Positions 1 through 5,178 are shown, counted from the first letter of the stretch. The stretch: DNA of 5,178 nucleotides from Flavobacteriales bacterium (GCA_029262915.1 JAJCYN010000188.1:1-5178); one strand, 5' to 3'. Notes: generated by a model from the letters alone, not told the origin. Translations and numbers: made by a program.

Positions 1-219
1 TAGAGTAGCTGGATTTTTAGTTAAATCGTCTAATTCCTGACTTGTCTTTTCTATTTCTTGATTAAAATATTCTTTTTCACTTTTTAACTTTTTAAGTTGT
101 GACTGATAAGAATATTGAGTCATAATGTTGTTTTGATCAAAAAATGATAACCAAACTACAAATACCAGAATACTAAAGGCATACTTGTTTTTTAACCAGT
201 TTGGAATTTTTTTAATCAT
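1..219 (-). CDS. FtsB/DivIC-like septum formation initiator protein, N-terminal part (3' end outside window)
   Basis: Reading leftward from the ATG at 219 gives 73 uninterrupted codons to the window edge, so the C-terminus is missing. The visible part has the FtsB/DivIC layout. It has a short basic cytoplasmic N-terminus (MIKKIPNWLKNKY), then one membrane span at about residues 14-27 (AFSILVFVVWLSFF) followed by FDQNN. After that comes a charged, Lys/Glu/Gln-rich stretch from about residue 35 to 68 that should form a periplasmic coiled coil. The family is known to be a small bitopic division protein that pairs with FtsL and bridges to FtsQ and the septal synthase. Bacteroidota members are usually about 100 residues, so roughly 30 residues are probably cut off. 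It is divergent from the DUF4293 gene. The call rests on architecture and the W-x-x-FFD pattern after the span; a different short coiled-coil membrane protein is possible but less likely. Confidence 0.82.
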   Translation of the reverse strand, partial: MIKKIPNWLKNKYAFSILVFVVWLSFFDQNNIMTQYSYQSQLKKLKSEKEYFNQEIEKTSQELDDLTKNPATL

Positions 220-223
220 AAAT

Positions 224-231
224 CAAAATTA
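224..231 (-). promoter_or_regulatory. Candidate -7 element (TAATTTTG) for the FtsB-like gene
   Basis: On the minus strand TAATTTTG is a full match to the Bacteroidota -7 consensus TAnnTTTG. It ends only 4 nt before the ATG, so transcription would begin at or almost at the start codon, giving a leaderless message. No TTG is found about 20 nt further upstream, so the -33 half is missing and the call is tentative. A 10-bp AT palindrome (226-235) overlaps it. Confidence 0.3.
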
Positions 232-261
232 ATTTATCTGCTGTTTATTACTCTTGAAATG

Positions 262-293
262 AAATGAACTAATTAACATTTTATTGTTCATTT
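262..293. repeat. Inverted repeat AAATGAAC-16 nt-GTTCATTT in the FtsB-like/DUF4293 divergent region
   Basis: Two perfect 8-nt arms (262-269 and 286-293) are separated by 16 nt, with arm centres 24 bp apart. The right arm lies just upstream of the candidate -7 element for the DUF4293 gene, where a -33 element would be expected. A dimeric regulator could bind here and act on one or both divergent promoters. With this base composition, a chance match of this quality is plausible. Confidence 0.25.
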
Positions 294-301
294 GGTATAG
301 T

Positions 302-309
302 TATCTTTG
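302..309 (+). promoter_or_regulatory. Candidate -7 element (TATCTTTG) for the DUF4293-grpB unit
   Basis: TATCTTTG matches the Bacteroidota -7 consensus TAnnTTTG and lies 16 nt before the ATG at 326, implying a leader of about 10 nt. The nearest TTG that could serve as the -33 element is at 284-286, only 15 nt upstream, which is shorter than the usual spacing of about 17-21. There is no Shine-Dalgarno sequence before the ATG, only A/T-rich DNA, as is normal in this phylum. Confidence 0.4.
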
Positions 310-325
310 TTGAAAATTTTAAACT

Positions 326-799
326 ATGTTACAACGAATCCAGACAATATTTTTAGTCCTAGTAGTAATATTAGGTGTTTTATTTTCTTTTTTACCCATC
401 TTAGGTTTTATGGGATACGAGACCAATTATGTAATGAATGCATATAAAACAGTAGCCGTTGACGATGCAACTATTATTATTGCCAAAAATATGGGAGTAG
501 GAGTAATGCAAGGCCTAGTTTTTTTGGTTGCTTTAGGGACTATTTTTTTATATAAAAATCGTTCATTACAAATGAAATTGAGCAAGCTCAATATTTTGTT
601 ATTGGCACTGCAAATTGCTGCAATAGTAATGTATAGTGATGCAATTAAAACTGCTATTGGACCAAATGCAAATGATGTTTTAGTAAGTTTTAAGTTTGGA
701 TCAGTTATTCCAGTAATCTCGCTAATACTGACTTATTTGGCTATCCGTTTTATTAAAAAAGACGATAGTTTAGTGAGGTCTGCAGATAGGTTAAGGTAG
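326..799 (+). CDS. DUF4293 family integral membrane protein
   Basis: The 157-residue protein has four predicted membrane spans, at about residues 8-28, 58-76, 88-104 and 124-143. A longer polar loop (about 29-55) lies between the first two, and the C-terminal tail is short and charged. The opening MLQRIQT and the ending KKDDSLVRSADRLR are the hallmarks by which I recognise DUF4293, a family essentially confined to Bacteroidota whose function is unknown. Its length is normal for the family. The start at 326 is the natural one because the conserved N-terminus begins exactly there. The GrpB-family gene starts 31 bp after its stop on the same strand with no visible terminator between, so the two are probably co-transcribed. 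That pairing gives no obvious functional hint. No function is assigned. Confidence 0.88.
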   Translation: MLQRIQTIFLVLVVILGVLFSFLPILGFMGYETNYVMNAYKTVAVDDATIIIAKNMGVGVMQGLVFLVALGTIFLYKNRSLQMKLSKLNILLLALQIAAIVMYSDAIKTAIGPNANDVLVSFKFGSVIPVISLILTYLAIRFIKKDDSLVRSADRLR

Positions 800-830
800 T
801 TGTTCGTTTTTGTTGTTTAGTGGAATAATT

Positions 831-1334
831 ATGAAAGTTCATATTGAAAAATATAATCCAAATTGGGCAGCTCAATTTCTTAAAGAATATAATTTATTGG
901 TAGATTTAATTAACGAATCAGATGTTGCTATAGAACATATTGGTAGCACATCGGTTGAAGGACTTGGTGCTAAACCTGTTATTGATATAATGATTGGCTT
1001 AAAAGATTTTTCTACAGCTGATTATCACATCATTAACATTAAAAAATTAGGGTATAATTATATTTCAAAATATGAGAATGTTATGCCTTATCGAAGGTTT
1101 TTTATAAAAGAAATAAACGGAAAAAGAACACATCATATCCATATGGTAGAGATTGATACCAATCACTGGAAGAGGCATATTGGATTCCGGGACTATTTAA
1201 GGAATGATAAAGTAGTTAGGGATAATTATTTTGAACTAAAAATGAACCTGTCAAAAAAAGAATGGAGTGATAGGGATGAATATACCAAAGCAAAAACAGA
1301 TTTTATTAGAGCAATAGAAGTCAAAATAGATTAA
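831..1334 (+). CDS. GrpB family protein (UPF0157, nucleotidyltransferase-like fold)
   Basis: I take the ATG at 831 (167 residues). The frame stays open upstream to a TTG at 810, but the family's conserved start (MKVHIEKYNPNW, matching the usual 'Y-x-P-x-W') begins at 831, and a weak GGAA lies 5 nt before it. Conserved features are H36-I-G-S-T-S-V42, the GLGAKPVIDIMIGL stretch at 44-57, and THHIHMVE at about 100-107. The GS motif plus the downstream D52 resembles the nucleotidyltransferase core. The same domain is known fused to dephospho-CoA kinase in some Actinobacteria, but no reaction is established for stand-alone GrpB proteins. The second acidic position of a D-x-D pair is Met54 here, a variant I believe is common in one branch of the family. 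Length is typical. It is probably in an operon with the DUF4293 gene and convergent with prlC. Confidence 0.88.
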   Translation: MKVHIEKYNPNWAAQFLKEYNLLVDLINESDVAIEHIGSTSVEGLGAKPVIDIMIGLKDFSTADYHIINIKKLGYNYISKYENVMPYRRFFIKEINGKRTHHIHMVEIDTNHWKRHIGFRDYLRNDKVVRDNYFELKMNLSKKEWSDRDEYTKAKTDFIRAIEVKID

Positions 1335-1335
1335 T

Positions 1336-1356
1336 AATTATTCATCATCAATAATT
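1336..1356. terminator. Possible weak bidirectional terminator hairpin between grpB-family gene and prlC
   Basis: The 21-bp gap between two convergent stop codons holds a perfect 7-bp inverted repeat, AATTATT and AATAATT, around the 7-nt loop CATCATC. The position suits a terminator shared by both transcripts. All stem pairs are A-T, however, and no clean T-run follows on either strand, so stability would be low and a chance match in AT-rich DNA is quite possible. Confidence 0.25.
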
Positions 1357-3398
1357 TAATATTCAACATTTTTTAATAATCCTGCTCTTCTCAATAAAGC
1401 ATCATTATCAGGTTCTTGTCCTCTAAATTTTTTGTAAAGTTTCATTGGGTGTTCTGAACCACCTTTAGATAAAACAAATTCTTTAAATTTTCCTCCTATT
1501 TCTTTATTGAAAATTCCATTTTCAGAAAAATATTCAAAAGCATCTGCTTCTAGCACTTCTGCCCATTTGTATGAATAGTAACCCGATGAATATCCTCCCT
1601 GAAAAATATGGGAAAAAGATGTACTAAAACAAGTTCCTTCTAAATGAGGATAAATTCGAGTAGTTTCCATTGCGGATTTTTCAAAATCACCAACATTTGT
1701 AATTTTAACTGGGTTAGTAGTATGCCAAGCCATATCTACCATTCCAAAACTTAGCTGACGTAATATTTTTGTTGCTTCCATAAAGTTTGCTGACGCTTTT
1801 ATTTTCTCAATTAACGCTAATGGAATAACTTCTCCAGTTTCATAATGAAAAGCAAATAGCTCTAAGGACTCTTTTTCATAGCACCAATTTTCTAATATTT
1901 GGGAAGGAAGTTCAACAAAATCTCTATAGACATTTGTTCCAGATAAACTAGGGTAAGTAGTATTAGCTAACATTCCGTGTAATGCATGACCGAATTCGTG
2001 AAACAAAGTAGTTACTTCATTAAAAGTTAATAATGATGGCTTTGTTTCTGTAGGTTTAGTAAAGTTGCAAACGTTTACGATATGAGGGCGATTGTTAATC
2101 CCATCTTTTATATACTGATCGTTAAAAGAGGTCATCCAAGCACCGTCACGTTTCCCTGGTCTTGGGTGAAAGTCGGCATAAAAAATAGCTATAAACTCAT
2201 CTTTATCGTCAGTAACTTTATAAGTAATTACGTCTTTGTGGTATTTGTCAATATCAAAAATCTCTTCGAAATTTAAACTATACAATTTATTAGCAACAAT
2301 AAAAACTCCTTTAATTACATTTTCTAATTTAAAATAAGGTTTTAGCTTTTCATCGTCTAAATCAAATAATTTTTGTTTTAATTTTTCGGTATAATAACCA
2401 GCGTCATAACCTTGCAGAGATTCTATTTTATCTAAATCTCTTGCAAAGTCAGTCAACTCTTGGTTTTCTTTTAGTCCTATTGATCTAGATTTTTCTAATA
2501 AGTTATTTAAAAAATCAGTTACTTTTTGAGGAGACGTTGCCATTTGTTCTTCTAAAACAAAATCAGCATGATTTTTATATCCTAGTAAATTAGCTCTCTG
2601 GTAACGTAATTGAACAATTTTAAAAATATTTTCTTGGTTGTCTAATTCATCTCCTTTATATGTTTTAGAACCAGAAGCAATAGCCATTTCTTTTCTTAGT
2701 TCACGATTATCTGCATAGTTCATAAAGGAGACATAGCTAGGGTAGTCTAAAGTGAACAGCCACCCTTCTTTTTTCTTTTCTTTTGCAAGTATAGCGGCAG
2801 CTTCAATTACTCCATCGGGTAAACCTGATAAATCAGTTATGTTGGTAAGATGTAATTCGTACTTGTTGGTTGCTGATAAAATATTTTCTCCAAAATTTAA
2901 AGATGTTTGAGAAAGCTCTTTATCGATCGTTCTTAATATTTTTTTATCAACATCATTTAAATTAGCTCCATTTCTTACAAAACTCTTGTAGTTTTTTTCT
3001 AGTAAAGTAGTTTGTTCGGGAGTTAAGTCTGATTCATTTTTATTATCATAAACAAATTTTATTCTTTTAAATAATTTTTCGTTTAAACCTATATCATTGC
3101 TAAATTCGGACAAGAGGGGGGAAACTTCTTTTGCTATTAATTGGATTTCATCTGAAGTTTCGGCTGAATTAAGGTTGAAAAAAATATTAGAAATACGACC
3201 TAATAATTCTCCGCTAAAATCGAGGGCAGCAATGGTATTTTCAAAAGTTGGTTGTTCAGGATTAATAATAATATCATCTATTTCTTTATTAGCAAGTTCT
3301 ATAGCCTTTTTGAAAGCTGGCTGATAATGCTCATTTTTAATTTTTGAGAATGGAGATGTATTATACGGAGTACTAAATTTATCTAATAATGGATTCAT
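1356..3398 (-). CDS. prlC: Oligopeptidase A (M3 family zinc metallopeptidase, PrlC/OpdA type)
   Basis: This cytoplasmic zinc endopeptidase cleaves short peptides, including signal-peptide fragments and products of larger proteases. The 680-residue length equals that of E. coli OpdA, and resemblance runs end to end, from the MNPLL start with PFSKI through to GGSEHPM, KKFRGQEPD and the last helix. The zinc site is complete. H467-E-F-G-H471 supplies two histidines and the catalytic Glu468. Glu496 in FVELPSQ, exactly 29 residues after the first histidine as in thimet oligopeptidase, is the third ligand. The substrate-binding segment is present as H597-IFQGGY603 with Y607 and Y610. HIFQGGYSSGYYSYKWAEVL favours OpdA over the dipeptidyl carboxypeptidase Dcp, which has a different sequence here. 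No signal peptide is present. The first ~400 residues form the helical half that roofs the cleft. It lies downstream of the phosphoesterase gene (80-bp gap) but has its own promoter. Dcp-like specificity cannot be fully excluded. Confidence 0.93.
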   Translation of the reverse strand: MNPLLDKFSTPYNTSPFSKIKNEHYQPAFKKAIELANKEIDDIIINPEQPTFENTIAALDFSGELLGRISNIFFNLNSAETSDEIQLIAKEVSPLLSEFSNDIGLNEKLFKRIKFVYDNKNESDLTPEQTTLLEKNYKSFVRNGANLNDVDKKILRTIDKELSQTSLNFGENILSATNKYELHLTNITDLSGLPDGVIEAAAILAKEKKKEGWLFTLDYPSYVSFMNYADNRELRKEMAIASGSKTYKGDELDNQENIFKIVQLRYQRANLLGYKNHADFVLEEQMATSPQKVTDFLNNLLEKSRSIGLKENQELTDFARDLDKIESLQGYDAGYYTEKLKQKLFDLDDEKLKPYFKLENVIKGVFIVANKLYSLNFEEIFDIDKYHKDVITYKVTDDKDEFIAIFYADFHPRPGKRDGAWMTSFNDQYIKDGINNRPHIVNVCNFTKPTETKPSLLTFNEVTTLFHEFGHALHGMLANTTYPSLSGTNVYRDFVELPSQILENWCYEKESLELFAFHYETGEVIPLALIEKIKASANFMEATKILRQLSFGMVDMAWHTTNPVKITNVGDFEKSAMETTRIYPHLEGTCFSTSFSHIFQGGYSSGYYSYKWAEVLEADAFEYFSENGIFNKEIGGKFKEFVLSKGGSEHPMKLYKKFRGQEPDNDALLRRAGLLKNVEY

Positions 3399-3406
3399 TT
3401 ACTTTT

Positions 3407-3418
3407 TCTTAATTAAGA
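3407..3418. repeat. 12-bp perfect palindrome TCTTAATTAAGA at the prlC transcription start
   Basis: TCTTAATTAAGA is its own reverse complement. It lies between the candidate -7 element and the prlC start codon, about where transcription should begin, so it could be a repressor operator. It is short and AT-rich enough that chance is a serious alternative. Confidence 0.3.
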
Positions 3419-3421
3419 CTA

Positions 3422-3452
3422 CAAATGTATTATTTACCTGAAAAAAGCACAA
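3422..3452 (-). promoter_or_regulatory. Promoter for prlC (TTG, 20 nt, TACATTTG)
   Basis: On the minus strand TTG (3452-3450), then 20 nt, then TACATTTG (3429-3422) matches both halves of the Bacteroidota primary sigma promoter (TTG and TAnnTTTG) with normal spacing. Transcription would start near 3416, giving a leader of roughly 18 nt that is A-rich (AAGAAAAAGTAA before the ATG) and has no Shine-Dalgarno. A 12-bp palindrome at 3407-3418 coincides with the expected start point. This is the best promoter in the window. Confidence 0.6.
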
Positions 3453-3478
3453 GAAGAAATGAAGTTAAAATTGTAGTT

Positions 3479-3973
3479 TTATTTTGGACCTAATTCTATT
3501 ACTTCCAAATTTTTGATGTCTTTTTTATCAATAGTAAACCTAACTAATGTCTTAACCTTATGAAAACCACTTTTACCAGCTGCTCCAGGGTTTATGTGAA
3601 GCAAGTTTAGTTTTTTATCGTAAATTACTTTTAAAATATGCGAATGACCACTAATAAATAAATTGGGTGAATTAAATTTAATTCTTTCCTTTACATCTTT
3701 TGCATACCTATTTGGGTACCCTCCAATGTGAACTAGCCAAACTTTTACTTCTTCACAAGTAAATTTTAGTTCTTTTGGAAAGATTTTTCTGATATCCTGT
3801 CCATCAATGTTTCCATAAACACCTCTAACTGGTTTTATTTTAGTTAGTTGTTTAATAACATCAATGTTTCCAACATCACCAATATGCCATATTTCATCAC
3901 ACTCTTTGAAATATTTTTCTACTTTAGGATCTAAATAACCGTGTGTATCTGATATTAAGCCAATTCGTATCAT
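3479..3973 (-). CDS. YfcE/MJ0936-type metallophosphoesterase
   Basis: The 164-residue protein is a complete small calcineurin-like phosphoesterase, the usual size for the YfcE/MJ0936 group. All metal-binding motifs are present in order: D9-T-H11 in SDTHG, G32-D33 in HIGDVG, G54-N55-I-D57 in YGNIDG, H82 in LVHIGG, and G109-H110-S-H112. INPGAAG at 127-133 follows as is usual. Family members bind two divalent metals such as Mn or Ni and hydrolyse phosphodiesters in vitro; the physiological substrate is generally unknown. The GN-x-D form, rather than GNHE, is typical of this subgroup. There is no signal peptide or membrane span, so it should be cytoplasmic. The ATG at 3973 is chosen because the first beta strand and the SDTH motif sit at the normal distance from it. 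It is 80 bp upstream of prlC on the same strand and could read into it. Confidence 0.9.
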   Translation of the reverse strand: MIRIGLISDTHGYLDPKVEKYFKECDEIWHIGDVGNIDVIKQLTKIKPVRGVYGNIDGQDIRKIFPKELKFTCEEVKVWLVHIGGYPNRYAKDVKERIKFNSPNLFISGHSHILKVIYDKKLNLLHINPGAAGKSGFHKVKTLVRFTIDKKDIKNLEVIELGPK

Positions 3974-3978
3974 TCAGT

Positions 3979-3986
3979 CAAATATA
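3979..3986 (-). promoter_or_regulatory. Candidate -7 element (TATATTTG) for the metallophosphoesterase
   Basis: TATATTTG on the minus strand is a full match to TAnnTTTG and ends 5 nt before the ATG, so the transcript would be leaderless or nearly so. No TTG lies about 20 nt upstream on that strand, so only half of the promoter is recognisable. It mirrors the arrangement seen before the FtsB-like gene. Confidence 0.33.
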
Positions 3987-4056
3987 AATAATGCATTGAT
4001 TTATTTGGTGGTTAGAGATAGAAATAATTAATTTCACACACTTAGATAATAAATAG

Positions 4057-4078
4057 GAGTTAAATTAGTTTTTAACTC
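4057..4078. repeat. Inverted repeat GAGTTAAA-6 nt-TTTAACTC upstream of the beta-barrel gene
   Basis: Two perfect 8-nt arms flank the loop TTAGTT and end 19 nt before the ATG at 4098. No T-run follows on either strand, so a terminator is unlikely. As DNA it could be an operator; as RNA it could be a small 5'-leader hairpin. The segment 4066-4073 (TAGTTTTT) inside it matches seven of eight positions of the form TAnnTTTG, counting the two free bases, so the repeat may overlap the promoter itself. No other promoter for this gene is convincing. The rest of the 124-bp divergent gap shows nothing else I can name. Confidence 0.35.
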
Positions 4079-4097
4079 ATATTCTTAAAAGATTAAA

Positions 4098-4850
4098 ATG
4101 AGAAAACTGATAATTGCGTTCACCTTAATTTTAGCTTCAACTTTTATAACTAATGCCCAACAAGATACTTTAAAACCTGTAAAAGGAGATTGGGGATTTA
4201 GTCTTAATATTTCTGGATTAATTGATAATATTAAAATAGAAAGTATTCAGGATCCAAATGGAAATTATTCTATTTTTGCACGACATTATTTAAAAGATGA
4301 TCAAGCTATTAGAATAGGATTTGGGTTAAATTACTTGAAGGAAAGTACTCTTTTTGAAGATAGTGTTAATAACAGTGCAGGAAATAGGGCTTTTAGAGAA
4401 GTAGATTCTACTCAATCAAGATTTGATTTTTCAATTTCAATAGGAATAGAAAAACACTTAGGTAAAACCAAGAGACTTGATCCTTATGTTGGTGGAGAAT
4501 TACTTATTGCAAGGTTAGGTAATCAAAAACAGACTATTGATTCTAATATTACCGATATTACAGGAACTGACAAATTTGATAGGGTAATTCAGCTTGATGG
4601 TGGTTTTGCTTTTGGAATAGGGGGTATTGCGGGGTTTAATTACTTTTTTTCGAAAAATATTAGTTTGGGTGCGGAGTTTGCCTATGCTTTTACGTTTGTA
4701 AAAAGTGGGGGTGATTTTAGTGTTAGCGAAAATTTTACGCCAGTTAATGGATTATCAACATCTAGCTTTAACAATGGTAAGGCAGAAAATTCTCGGACTT
4801 CTATAGGTGGAGTAACAACAGGTTCTATTATGTTGTCTTTTTTCTTTTAG
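4098..4850 (+). CDS. Outer-membrane beta-barrel protein with signal peptide, family unknown
   Basis: The 250-residue protein begins with a clear Sec signal peptide: MRK, a hydrophobic core at about residues 4-17, and TNA-QQ with likely cleavage after Ala20. The mature part shows alternating hydrophobic and polar residues typical of beta strands, at about 31-41, 54-80, 107-119, 127-140, 165-182, 187-202 and 240-250. It is Gly- and aromatic-rich, for example AFGIGGIAGFNYFF and LGAEFAYAFTF. It ends GSIMLSFFF, with a C-terminal aromatic as in outer-membrane barrels recognised by the Bam complex. About eight strands are likely, which fits the generic 'outer membrane beta-barrel' (OmpA-like or porin-like small barrel) class. 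Polar loops at 84-106 and 143-161 would face outside. I cannot assign a substrate or partner. No OmpA peptidoglycan-binding domain is present. Its stop is 3 bp from that of the convergent surface-protein gene. Confidence 0.8.
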   Translation: MRKLIIAFTLILASTFITNAQQDTLKPVKGDWGFSLNISGLIDNIKIESIQDPNGNYSIFARHYLKDDQAIRIGFGLNYLKESTLFEDSVNNSAGNRAFREVDSTQSRFDFSISIGIEKHLGKTKRLDPYVGGELLIARLGNQKQTIDSNITDITGTDKFDRVIQLDGGFAFGIGGIAGFNYFFSKNISLGAEFAYAFTFVKSGGDFSVSENFTPVNGLSTSSFNNGKAENSRTSIGGVTTGSIMLSFFF

Positions 4851-4853
4851 TGC

Positions 4854-5178
4854 TTACCTAATTAAAGTTAGTGACCCTTTGTATACTTCTATATCTGTTT
4901 TTATAATATAGAAGTAAGTTCCTTCTGTGGCTTTAGTACCTGATGTTGTTCTTCCATTCCAACCTTCATTTACTTGTTCTGATTTGAAAATTAATTCACC
5001 CCAACGGTTATAGATTTCCATTTGTAAGGAAGTAAAATTTCCAGATACGTTAAACAAATCATTTTTTCCATCATTGTTTGGAGAGAATACATTAGGAATA
5101 GTAATAGAAGTAGGAATGATGTTACAAGAATCAATAGTAATGTAGTTAGCAATAAAAATTGAATCTTGTCCAAAAGCA
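4854..5178 (-). CDS. C-terminal end of a type IX secretion cargo protein (type B sorting domain, gliding motility-associated), 5' part outside window
   Basis: Reading leftward from the right edge (frame from 5177) gives 107 residues and a stop at 4854-4856. The last ~80 residues are a textbook CHU_C / type B T9SS sorting domain. They contain IPNVFSPNNDGKNDLF (about residues 27-42), then MEIYNRWGELIFKS, then the GWNGRTTSG...EGTYFYII stretch, and the closing KGSLTLIR. In known systems this domain directs export across the outer membrane by the type IX machinery and attachment or release at the surface, often for very large adhesin-like proteins with Ig/PKD-like repeats. The residues before it (FIANYITIDSC) look like the last strand of such a repeat. 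An apparent TTG or other start inside this stretch is not the real start, because the conserved domain continues upstream to the window edge. The function of the full protein cannot be told. Confidence 0.92.
   Translation of the reverse strand, partial: AFGQDSIFIANYITIDSCNIIPTSITIPNVFSPNNDGKNDLFNVSGNFTSLQMEIYNRWGELIFKSEQVNEGWNGRTTSGTKATEGTYFYIIKTDIEVYKGSLTLIR

Noticed and set aside
226..235. 10-bp palindrome AAATTAATTT next to the FtsB-like gene
   Set aside because: It consists only of A and T in very AT-rich intergenic DNA, so it is readily expected by chance.
2082..2276. Open reading frame on the plus strand inside prlC
   Set aside because: It is antisense to a strongly conserved metallopeptidase region, has no family resemblance and no promoter or ribosome site; it is a shadow of the real gene.
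3097..3324. Plus-strand open frame opposite the N-terminal part of prlC
   Set aside because: It is antisense to a clearly coding region whose protein aligns with oligopeptidase A throughout; no independent support.
3464..3483. Possible terminator hairpin after the metallophosphoesterase stop (TAAAA...TTTTA)
   Set aside because: Only five A-T pairs around a 6-nt loop and no T-run beyond it; too weak to call.
4854..5057. A short 67-residue gene starting at a TTG at 5057
   Set aside because: The same frame continues upstream to the window edge through the conserved start of the sorting domain, so the TTG is an internal leucine codon and the gene is partial, not short.
4991..5173. Minus-strand open frame rich in Leu that looks like a membrane peptide
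   Set aside because: It overlaps, in another frame, the conserved IPNVFSPNNDGKND segment of the type IX sorting domain; the leucine-rich look comes from reading AT-rich codons out of frame.
1..5178. CRISPR array, tRNA/rRNA, insertion sequence, toxin-antitoxin or defence genes
   Set aside because: I looked on both strands and saw no regularly spaced repeats, no RNA-gene signatures, no transposase or integrase motifs, and every long open frame is explained by the genes listed.

Overview
The window looks like a piece of chromosome from a member of the Bacteroidota, most likely Flavobacteriia. Four things point there. The DNA is strongly AT-rich. Start codons lack good Shine-Dalgarno sequences. 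The Bacteroidota-type promoter element TAnnTTTG appears ahead of several genes. The gene set includes a DUF4293 membrane protein, an FtsB/DivIC-type protein of the Bacteroidota form, and a protein ending in a type IX secretion 'type B' (gliding-motility-associated) C-terminal domain.

Layout: (1) Positions 1-219, minus strand, hold the N-terminal part of an FtsB/DivIC-like septum formation protein that runs off the left edge. (2) After a 106-bp divergent intergenic region, a DUF4293 membrane protein (326-799) and a GrpB-family protein (831-1334) read rightward and are probably co-transcribed. (3) Converging on them is a full-length oligopeptidase A (prlC/opdA) gene, 1356-3398 minus. It is preceded by a small YfcE/MJ0936-type metallophosphoesterase, 3479-3973 minus, on the same strand. 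prlC has the best promoter in the window. (4) After a 124-bp divergent region that contains an 8-bp-stem inverted repeat, a secreted outer-membrane beta-barrel protein (4098-4850) reads rightward. Its stop codon lies 3 bp from that of a leftward gene (4854-5178, cut by the right edge), which encodes the C-terminus of a surface protein exported by the type IX system.

The genes do not form one pathway. They are mostly unrelated housekeeping functions (cell division, peptide turnover, phosphoesterase) plus two cell-envelope proteins. All complete genes look intact, with catalytic residues present where the family has them. I see no mobile element, CRISPR array, RNA gene, phage gene or defence system, and no convincing new biological system. 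The points worth a second look are the placement of promoter elements almost on top of two start codons, three short palindromes in intergenic regions, and the two envelope genes at the right end.
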